From JAEUPI01 sp046348365 (GTDB lineage: Bacteria > Pseudomonadota > Gammaproteobacteria > Burkholderiales > Burkholderiaceae_C): a stretch of 64,000 nucleotides of DNA. The stretch covers positions 73,351 through 137,350 of the forward strand of contig JAXMEL010000008.1 of the NCBI GenBank assembly GCA_046348365.1, read 5' to 3'. Both the position numbers and the translations under genes were made by a program. Of this stretch, positions 57,560 through 64,000 are shown in pieces. Position 1 is the stretch's first letter. Every line of letters begins with the position of its first letter. A model generated the notes under the pieces. It did not search any database, was not told the DNA's origin, and saw nothing but the letters and a program-made list of their open reading frames with translations.

Positions 57560-58681
57560 TCACTTCCAGATGTTCAGCGGGGTCTGCATCCACAGGCCCA
57601 CCACCACCAGCCACACCAGCGTCACCGGGATGAAGATCTTCCAGCCCAGACGCATGATCTGGTCGTAGCGGAAGCGCGGGAACGTGGCGCGCACCCACAG
57701 GAACATCGTGACCATCACGAAGGTCTTGCCGAACAGCCAGAACCAGTCCCAGAACCACATCGTCGCGGCGATCCAGCCCGGGGTCTGCAGGCCCAGCGCG
57801 GCGAAGCCGATCGGCGCCGTCCAGCCGCCGAGGAACATCGTGACCGCCAGCACCGACACCAGCCACATGTTGGCGTACTCGGCGAGGAAGAACATCGCGA
57901 AGGCCATGCCCGAGTACTCGATCATGTGGCCGGCGACGATCTCCGATTCGCCCTCCACCACGTCGAACGGGTGGCGGTTGGTCTCGGCCAGACCGGCGAT
58001 GAAGTAGACGACGAAGATCGGCAGCAGCGGCAGCCAGTTCCACGACAGGAAGGTCACGCCCTTGTCGGCGAAGAAACCCCTGGCCTGGCCGAGCACGATC
58101 TCGGTCATGTTGAGGCTGCCGCTGACCATCAGCACCACCACGAGCGCGAAGCCCATCGCGATCTCGTAGCTCACCATCTGCGCGCTCGCGCGCAGCGCGC
58201 CGAGGAAGGCGTACTTCGAGTTGCTGGCCCAGCCGGCGATGATCACGCCGTACACCTCGAGCGAGGTGATGGCCATCAGGAACAGCAGGCCCGCGTTGAT
58301 GTTCGACACCGCGCGCTCGGGGCCGAAAGGCACCACGGCCCAGGCGGCCAGCGCCGGCATGATCGTCATCACCGGGCCGAGGAAGAACAGGCCCTTGTTG
58401 GCCGCGGCCGGGCGGATGATCTCCTTGAAGATCAGCTTCACCGCATCGGCGATCGGCTGCAGCAGCCCGAACGGGCCGACGCGGTTGGGGCCGGGGCGGA
58501 TCTGCGTGAAGCCGATGCCCTTGCGCTCCCACAGCGTGAGGTAGGCCACGCAGATCATCAGCGGCAGCACGACCGCGATGATCTTCACCAGGCTCCACAC
58601 CACGGCGATCGTGGCCGACCAGCCGCCCTGGCCCAGCCAGGCGACGCCATGGGCGTTGACGGCGTCGATCATGCCGTTCAT
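57560..58681 (-). CDS. nuoH: NADH-quinone oxidoreductase subunit H
   Basis: A 373-residue membrane subunit lining the quinone channel. WERKGIGFTQIRPGPNRVGPFGLLQPIADAVKLIFKE is the signature; AGLAETNRHPFDVVEGESEIVAGHMIEYSG carries the conserved acidic residues. ATG 58681 overlaps the nuoG stop (ATGA). Confidence 0.97.
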   Translation of the reverse strand: MNGMIDAVNAHGVAWLGQGGWSATIAVVWSLVKIIAVVLPLMICVAYLTLWERKGIGFTQIRPGPNRVGPFGLLQPIADAVKLIFKEIIRPAAANKGLFFLGPVMTIMPALAAWAVVPFGPERAVSNINAGLLFLMAITSLEVYGVIIAGWASNSKYAFLGALRASAQMVSYEIAMGFALVVVLMVSGSLNMTEIVLGQARGFFADKGVTFLSWNWLPLLPIFVVYFIAGLAETNRHPFDVVEGESEIVAGHMIEYSGMAFAMFFLAEYANMWLVSVLAVTMFLGGWTAPIGFAALGLQTPGWIAATMWFWDWFWLFGKTFVMVTMFLWVRATFPRFRYDQIMRLGWKIFIPVTLVWLVVVGLWMQTPLNIWK

Positions 58682-61002
58682 CGCGCGGCCTCCACCGTCA
58701 CCGAGCCGAACATCGCGCCGAGCGAGGCGGTGAGCGCATGCCCGGCGGCCACGCGCACCGCCGTAGCCGCCAGCGTGGGCTCCTCGCGCGCCGGCAGCTC
58801 CATGCTCGCCGCGCCCTGCACCACGCGCACGCGGTCACCGTGGCGCAGCCCGAGCTGCTTCCACAGTGCGCTGGGCAGGCCGACCATCGGCGCGCGCGCA
58901 TCGGCCGTGGCCTGCAGCGAGGCCGCGCGGCGCACCAGCGCATCGGTGGCGTAGATCGGCACGTCGGACACGCGCTCGTGACCGCGCAGCGCCGGAGCGG
59001 CCACCGCCGTCTGCGCGACCGGCAGGTTGGACAGGCGCGTCGCCGCATCGGCCGCACCGAGCGCATCGGCGCGGACCTGTTCGATCGTCTCGTAGCCGAA
59101 GCCGTCGAGCCCGAGCAGGTTGCCGAGCACGCGCAGCACCTTCCACGCCGGACGCGTCTCGCCCAGCGGCTTGACCACGCCGCGGAAACTCTGCGCCCGC
59201 CCCTCGGCATTGACGAAGGTGCCGGCTGTCTCGGTGAACGGCGCGATCGGCAGCAGCACGTCGGCGTTGTCGACGGCGGCGTCCTTGAACGGCGTCAGCG
59301 CGACGACGAGGCCGGAGCCCTGCAGCGCCGCGCGGGCGGCCGCCGGATCCGCCGCATCGAGCGCGGGCTCCACGTTCAGCAGCAACAAGCCCTTCATCGG
59401 CTGCGCGAGCATGGTGCCGGCGTCCTTGCCGCCGGGGCCGGGCATCGCATCGACCCACTGCGCGCCGACCGCGTTCGCGGCTTCGCCGAGGTAGCCGATG
59501 CTGGCGCCGCACTGCTGCGCGATCCAGCTCGCCAGCGCGAGCAGCTGCGACGCCTGCGGATGCTGGACGGCCGCATTGCCGAGCAGAACGGCCTTGCGCT
59601 CGCCCGACAGCAGCAGCTCGGCCACCGCGCGCGCATCGTCGCTCGCCTGCCCGGGCGCCGGTGCGCTCGCGCCCTTGGCCGCAGCGACGGCAGCGGCCAC
59701 ATCGGCCAGGCTCTGCGCCCACGCGCTCGGCGCCGCCGTGAGCGTGCGCGCCACCGGCATCGCCCAGTCGTCGTGCACGGCGTGCAGACTCACCAGCTTG
59801 CCGCCGCGACGCACCGCCTGACGGATGCGCTGCGCAGGCAGCGGATGATCCTTGCGCAGGAACGAGCCGATCACGAACGCGCGGTCGAGCGTCGACAGCG
59901 ATGCGATCGACGTGCCGAGCCAGCGCGCGCTGCCCTTGGGCGCGCGGTTGGCGAAGTCGGCGTGGCGCGTGCGGTGGTCGACGTTCTGGCTGCCCAGGCC
60001 GCGCATCAGCTTGCCGAGCAGGTACAGCTCCTCGGCGGTGCTGTGCGGCGAACCGATGGCGCCGATATCGGCCACACCGTGCTCGGCGACGAGGCGCTTC
60101 AGGCCGTCGGCCACGTAGCCGAGCGCCGCGTCCCAGCTCACCGTCTGCCACTGGCCGCCTTGCTTGACCATCGGCGTCGTCAGGCGCGACTCTGCGTTGA
60201 GCGCCTCGTAGCTGAAGCGGTCGCGGTCGGCGATCCAGCATTCGTTGACGGCTTCGTTCTCGAGCGGCACCACGCGCATCACGCGGTCGGCCTTGACCTG
60301 CACCACCAGGTTGGCGCCGGTGGAGTCGTGCGGGCTCACGCTTTGCCGGCGCGCCAGCTCCCAGGTGCGGGCGCTGTAGCGGAAGGGCTTGCTCGTGAGA
60401 GCGCCGACCGGGCAGATGTCGATCATGTTGCCCGACAGCTCGGAATCGACGCTGCGGCCGACGAAGGTGGTGATCTCGGAATGCTCGCCGCGGTTCTGCA
60501 TGCCGAGCTCCATGATGCCCGCCACCTCCTGCCCGAAGCGCACGCAGCGCGTGCAGTGGATGCAGCGGCTCATCTCCTCCATCGAGATCAGCGGGCCGAC
60601 CTGCTTGTGGAAGACGACGCGCTTTTCTTCGGTGTAGCGCGAGGCCGAGCCGCCGTAGCCCACGGCGAGATCCTGCAGCTGGCATTCGCCGCCCTGGTCG
60701 CAGATCGGGCAGTCGAGCGGGTGGTTGATGAGCAGGAACTCCATCACCGCCTTCTGCGCCTTGACCGCCTTGTCGCTCTTGGTGCGCACGACCATGCCTT
60801 GCGCCACCGGCGTGGCGCAGGCCGGCATCGGCTTGGGCGCCTTCTCGATCTCGACCAGGCACATGCGGCAGTTGGCGGCGATCGACAGCTTCTTGTGATA
60901 GCAGAAGTGCGGGATGTAGCTGCCCGCTGCGTCGGCCGCCTGCATGACCACGCTGCCTTCGGCGACGCTGACCTTCTTGCCGTCGAGTTCGAGTTCGATC
61001 AT
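58678..61002 (-). CDS. nuoG: NADH-quinone oxidoreductase subunit G
   Basis: A 774-residue peripheral subunit. The [2Fe-2S] N1b ligands are in PHFCYHKKLSIAANCRMCLVE, followed by the N5 region HPLDCPICDQGGECQLQD and the N4 ligands CIHCTRCVRF with CPVGALTSKPF. The molybdopterin-enzyme-like C-terminal domain lacks the extra N7 Cys motif of E. coli, and the protein is about 130 residues shorter. The start MIELELDG at 61002 matches the family; the open frame extends further upstream. Confidence 0.96.
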   Translation of the reverse strand: MIELELDGKKVSVAEGSVVMQAADAAGSYIPHFCYHKKLSIAANCRMCLVEIEKAPKPMPACATPVAQGMVVRTKSDKAVKAQKAVMEFLLINHPLDCPICDQGGECQLQDLAVGYGGSASRYTEEKRVVFHKQVGPLISMEEMSRCIHCTRCVRFGQEVAGIMELGMQNRGEHSEITTFVGRSVDSELSGNMIDICPVGALTSKPFRYSARTWELARRQSVSPHDSTGANLVVQVKADRVMRVVPLENEAVNECWIADRDRFSYEALNAESRLTTPMVKQGGQWQTVSWDAALGYVADGLKRLVAEHGVADIGAIGSPHSTAEELYLLGKLMRGLGSQNVDHRTRHADFANRAPKGSARWLGTSIASLSTLDRAFVIGSFLRKDHPLPAQRIRQAVRRGGKLVSLHAVHDDWAMPVARTLTAAPSAWAQSLADVAAAVAAAKGASAPAPGQASDDARAVAELLLSGERKAVLLGNAAVQHPQASQLLALASWIAQQCGASIGYLGEAANAVGAQWVDAMPGPGGKDAGTMLAQPMKGLLLLNVEPALDAADPAAARAALQGSGLVVALTPFKDAAVDNADVLLPIAPFTETAGTFVNAEGRAQSFRGVVKPLGETRPAWKVLRVLGNLLGLDGFGYETIEQVRADALGAADAATRLSNLPVAQTAVAAPALRGHERVSDVPIYATDALVRRAASLQATADARAPMVGLPSALWKQLGLRHGDRVRVVQGAASMELPAREEPTLAATAVRVAAGHALTASLGAMFGSVTVEAAR

Positions 61003-61025
61003 CTTGGTCTGCTGCAACTCGGGCC

Positions 61026-62417
61026 TCAGGCAGTGGCGGCCGCAGCCGGCGCGGCGGCGCGCTGTGCGCCGGGCCCCGCCAGACAACGCTTGTGCTCGAC
61101 GTGGTAGGCGAACTCGTCGCGGTAGTGCTTCATCATGCCGCGCACCGGCATCGCCGCGGCGTCACCGAGCGCGCAGATCGTGCGGCCCATGATGTTCTCG
61201 GCCACGTTGTCGAGCAGCGCCAGGTCTTCGGCGCGGCCCTGGCCGTGCTCGATGCGCTCGACCAGCCGCCACAGCCAGCCCGTGCCTTCGCGGCACGGCG
61301 TGCACTGGCCGCAGCTCTCGTGCATGTAGAAGTACGACAGGCGCAGCAGCGAGTCGACCATGCAGCGCGTGTCGTCCATCACGATCACCGCGCCGGAGCC
61401 GAGCATCGAGCCGGCCTTGGCGATGGCGTCGTAGTCCATCGTCAGGTCCATCATCACCGCGGCCGGCAGCACCGGCGACGACGAGCCGCCCGGAATCACC
61501 GCCTTCAGCTTGCGGCCGCCCTTCACGCCGCCGGCCAGCTCGAGCAGCTTGGCGAACGGCGTGCCCATCGGCACCTCGTAGTTGCCGGGCCGCTCGACGT
61601 CGCCGACCATCGAAAAGATCTTGGTGCCGCCGTTGTTGGGCTTGCCGCATTCGAGGTAGGCCTGGGCGCCGTTGCGGATGATCCAGGGCACCGCGGCAAA
61701 GGTCTCGGTGTTGTTGATCGTGGTCGGCTTGCCGTACAGGCCGAAGCTCGCCGGGAACGGCGGCTTGAAGCGCGGCTGACCCTTCTTGCCCTCGATCGAT
61801 TCGAGCAGGCCCGTCTCTTCGCCGCAGATGTAGGCGCCGAAGCCGTGGTGCGCGTGCAGCTGGAAGCCGAACGCGGTGCCGAGGATGCCGTCGCCCAGGT
61901 AGCCGGCCTCGCGCGCCTCGCGCAGCGCCTGCTCGAAGCGCTGGTAGATCTCGAAGATCTCGCCATGGATGTAGTTGTAGCCCACCGCGGTGCCCATCGC
62001 GTAGGCGGCGATGGCCATGCCCTCGATCACGATGTGCGGGTTGTAGGCGAGGATGTCGCGGTCCTTGCAGGTGCCGGGTTCGCCCTCGTCGGAGTTGCAC
62101 ACCAGGTACTTCTGCACCGCCAGCGCGCGCGGCATGAAGCTCCACTTCAAGCCGGTGGGAAAGCCCGCGCCGCCGCGGCCGCGCAGGCCCGATGCCTTGA
62201 CTTCGGCCACCACCTGCTCCGGCGTCATCGCTTCGCCGCCACCGACGCCGAGCACCTTCTTCAGCGCCTGGTAGCCGCCGCGGGCCTCGTAGTCTTTCAG
62301 GCGCCAGTTTCTGCCGTCGAGACCGGCATAGATCTGCGCGCCGATGTGGCGACCGTGGAAGCAGGTCTCGCGCCCCGTGGCCTGGAAGCGCGAGAGATCG
62401 GGCATGCCGGCAGCCAT
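61026..62417 (-). CDS. nuoF: NADH-quinone oxidoreductase subunit F
   Basis: A 463-residue NADH- and FMN-binding subunit. LRGRGGAGFPTGLKWSFMP binds FMN/NADH, CNSDEGEPGTCKDRDI and GAYICGEETGLLESIEGKKGQPR follow, and the N3 [4Fe-4S] ligands are in ESCGQCTPCREG plus a later Cys (TICALGD). The ATG shares one base with the nuoE stop. Confidence 0.97.
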   Translation of the reverse strand: MAAGMPDLSRFQATGRETCFHGRHIGAQIYAGLDGRNWRLKDYEARGGYQALKKVLGVGGGEAMTPEQVVAEVKASGLRGRGGAGFPTGLKWSFMPRALAVQKYLVCNSDEGEPGTCKDRDILAYNPHIVIEGMAIAAYAMGTAVGYNYIHGEIFEIYQRFEQALREAREAGYLGDGILGTAFGFQLHAHHGFGAYICGEETGLLESIEGKKGQPRFKPPFPASFGLYGKPTTINNTETFAAVPWIIRNGAQAYLECGKPNNGGTKIFSMVGDVERPGNYEVPMGTPFAKLLELAGGVKGGRKLKAVIPGGSSSPVLPAAVMMDLTMDYDAIAKAGSMLGSGAVIVMDDTRCMVDSLLRLSYFYMHESCGQCTPCREGTGWLWRLVERIEHGQGRAEDLALLDNVAENIMGRTICALGDAAAMPVRGMMKHYRDEFAYHVEHKRCLAGPGAQRAAAPAAAATA

Positions 62418-62929
62418 CAGGCCTGGCCTTTCTTGAGCGTTTCGAGCAGATCGTCGAGCCGCTCGGGGCCCATGTAGCTGAGCATCTGGCGGTCGTTGAC
62501 GAGCAGCACCGGTGCGTCGGCACAGGCGCCGAGGCACTCGGACTTCTGCACCGTGAAGAGGCCGTCGGCGGTGGTGCCGCCCTCTTCCACGCCGAGCCGG
62601 CTGCACACGTGGTCGAGCGCCGTTTCGCCGTTGCGCAAGCGGCACGGCAGGTTGGTGCAGACGTTGAGCTTGTAGCGCCCCACCGGCTGCTGGTTGTACA
62701 TGTTGTAGAAGGTGGTGACCTCGCGCACCGCGATCGGCGGCATGCCCAGATACGCGGCCACGGCCTCCTCGGCCTCGGCGCTGACCCAGCCCTGCTCGTG
62801 CTGCACGATCGCCAGGCAGGCCATCACCGCCGACTGCTTCTGGTCGACCGGGTACTTGGCGACCTCGGCCGCGAATCGCGCGCGCGTGGCGTCGGTCAGC
62901 GCGAACGGTTGAGAAGTGGGAGCGCTCAT
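62417..62929 (-). CDS. nuoE: NADH-quinone oxidoreductase subunit E
   Basis: A 170-residue thioredoxin-like subunit with the [2Fe-2S] cluster N1a. Ligands are in VCTNLPCRLRNGE and KSECLGACADAPVLLVND. REVTTFYNMYNQQPVG is conserved. ATG 62929 overlaps the nuoD stop by four bases. Confidence 0.97.
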   Translation of the reverse strand: MSAPTSQPFALTDATRARFAAEVAKYPVDQKQSAVMACLAIVQHEQGWVSAEAEEAVAAYLGMPPIAVREVTTFYNMYNQQPVGRYKLNVCTNLPCRLRNGETALDHVCSRLGVEEGGTTADGLFTVQKSECLGACADAPVLLVNDRQMLSYMGPERLDDLLETLKKGQA

Positions 62930-64000
62930 CGATCGATCTCGCCGAACACGATGTCCATCGTGCCGATGATCGCCACCGCGTCGGCGAGCATGTGGCCACG
63001 GCTCATCTCGTCGAGCGCCGACAGGTGGGCGAACCCGGGTGCGCGGATCTTCATGCGGTACGGCTTGTTGGCACCGTCGCTGACGAGGTAGATGCCGAAC
63101 TCGCCCTTGGGGTGCTCCACCGCGGCGTAGACCTCGCCGGGCGGCACGTGCATGCCTTCGGTGAAGAGCTTGAAGTGGTGGATCAACTCTTCCATGCTGG
63201 TCTTCATGTCGACCCGCGGCGGCGGCGCGACCTTGTGATTGCCGGTGATCACCGGGCCCGGGTTCGCACGCAGCCACTTGGCGCACTGCGCGATGATGCG
63301 GTTGGACTGCCGCATCTCCTCCACGCGGGCGAGGTAGCGGTCGTAGGTGTCGCCGTTGACGCCGACCGGGATGTCGAAATCCACCTTCGCGTAGACGTCG
63401 TAGGGCTGGTTCTTGCGCACGTCCCACTCGATGCCCGAGCCGCGCAGCATCGCGCCGGTGAGGCCGAGGTTCAGCGCCCGCTCCGGCGACACGACGCCGA
63501 TGCCCACCGTGCGCTGCTTCCAGATGCGGTTGTCGGTCAGCAGCGTTTCGTACTCGTCGACGTAGCCGGGGAAGCGCTTGGTGAAGTCGTCGATGAAGTC
63601 GAGCAGCGAGCCCGTGCGGTTCTCGTTGAGCGCCTGCACCGCGCGCGGACTGCGGATGCGGCTCTCGCGATACTGCGGCATCACATCGGGCAGGTCGCGG
63701 TAGACGCCGCCGGGGCGGAAGTACGCCGCGTGCATGCGCGCGCCCGACACCGCCTCGTACATGTCGAACAGGTCTTCGCGCTCGCGGAAGCAGTAGATGA
63801 AGATGTTCATCGCACCGCAGTCCAGCCCATGGCAGCCGAGCCACAGCAGGTGGTTCAGCAGGCGCGTGATCTCGGCGAACATGACGCGGATGTACTGCGC
63901 GCGCAGCGGCACCTCGATGCCGAGCAGCCGCTCCACCGCCAGGCAGTACGCATGCTCGTTGCACATCATCGACACGTAGTCGAGACGGTCCATGTACGGC
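62926..64000 (-). CDS. nuoD: NADH-quinone oxidoreductase subunit D (partial, N-terminus beyond window)
   Basis: The C-terminal 358 residues of the 49-kDa subunit; reading continues past the window edge (…PYMDRLDYVSMM). Roughly 60 N-terminal residues are missing against the usual length of about 417. LDYVSMMCNEHAYCLAVERLLGI, GCHGLDCGAMNIFIYCFREREDLFDMYEAV and APGFAHLSALDEMSRGHMLADAVAIIGTMDIVFGEIDR are typical. It forms the quinone pocket with NuoB. Confidence 0.97.
   Translation of the reverse strand, partial: PYMDRLDYVSMMCNEHAYCLAVERLLGIEVPLRAQYIRVMFAEITRLLNHLLWLGCHGLDCGAMNIFIYCFREREDLFDMYEAVSGARMHAAYFRPGGVYRDLPDVMPQYRESRIRSPRAVQALNENRTGSLLDFIDDFTKRFPGYVDEYETLLTDNRIWKQRTVGIGVVSPERALNLGLTGAMLRGSGIEWDVRKNQPYDVYAKVDFDIPVGVNGDTYDRYLARVEEMRQSNRIIAQCAKWLRANPGPVITGNHKVAPPPRVDMKTSMEELIHHFKLFTEGMHVPPGEVYAAVEHPKGEFGIYLVSDGANKPYRMKIRAPGFAHLSALDEMSRGHMLADAVAIIGTMDIVFGEIDR

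Overview
The window is GC-rich (about 70% by eye) and densely coded, with many four-base start/stop overlaps. It reads as chromosomal DNA of a betaproteobacterium, most likely order Burkholderiales and near the Rubrivivax/Leptothrix/Methylibium group. The grounds are a Bug-family tricarboxylate binding protein, a TAXI binding protein, the guaB / DUF4124 / rnfH-ratA / smpB neighbourhood, a nuo operon running into NUDIX and DUF1178 genes, and a tandem glycine riboswitch before gcvTHP. The genus is inference; no rRNA or tRNA gene was seen.

Layout. 0-3.5 kb holds housekeeping genes: guaB, a DUF4124 protein, rnfH, ratA-type START protein and smpB, with a 32-bp tandem repeat between two convergent genes. 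3.6-14.5 kb is the least familiar part. It has nine minus-strand genes, nearly all for exported proteins: a Cys-repeat/beta-repeat/PAN protein, several unknowns and a CsgG-like protein. They lie downstream of a 1095-residue SARP/BTAD-ATPase-TPR regulator. Two nearly identical 20-bp sites, each a pair of GCGTRAC heptamers with 11-bp periodicity, lie in front of the regulator and in front of the operon. At both, a -10-like hexamer follows at the same distance. I regard this as the best candidate for an undescribed regulated export or surface system.

14.6-22.8 kb carries acyl-CoA metabolism (enoyl-CoA hydratase, AMP-forming acyl-CoA ligase, SDR) around a complete livGFHM-plus-binding-protein ABC importer. 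22.8-36.4 kb covers sulfur and one-carbon metabolism: two O-acetylhomoserine sulfhydrylase paralogues, a CoA-binding protein, riboswitch-gcvT-gcvH-gcvP-sdaA, an amidase, an MFS protein, aroC, a CBS protein and a hydrolase. 36.5-44.3 kb has a small Cys4 protein, an MFS/Bug pair, tdh-kbl (threonine to glycine), a YihY membrane protein, DUF2069 and an FAD-linked oxidase.

44.3-49.8 kb is accessory. A zinc-ribbon membrane protein and a TAXI binding protein share a C-terminal Cys motif. Next to them are an IS4-family element with 16-bp ends, a 10-bp target duplication and a frameshifted transposase, and a zinc-metalloprotease lipoprotein. 49.9-64 kb is DUF1178, NUDIX and the respiratory complex I genes nuoN to nuoD, the last cut by the window edge.

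Metabolically, kbl/tdh make glycine from threonine, the glycine-sensing riboswitch controls the cleavage system, and sdaA removes serine, so three neighbouring loci form a threonine-glycine-serine catabolic group. All calls come from reading sequence and translations; no database search was run.
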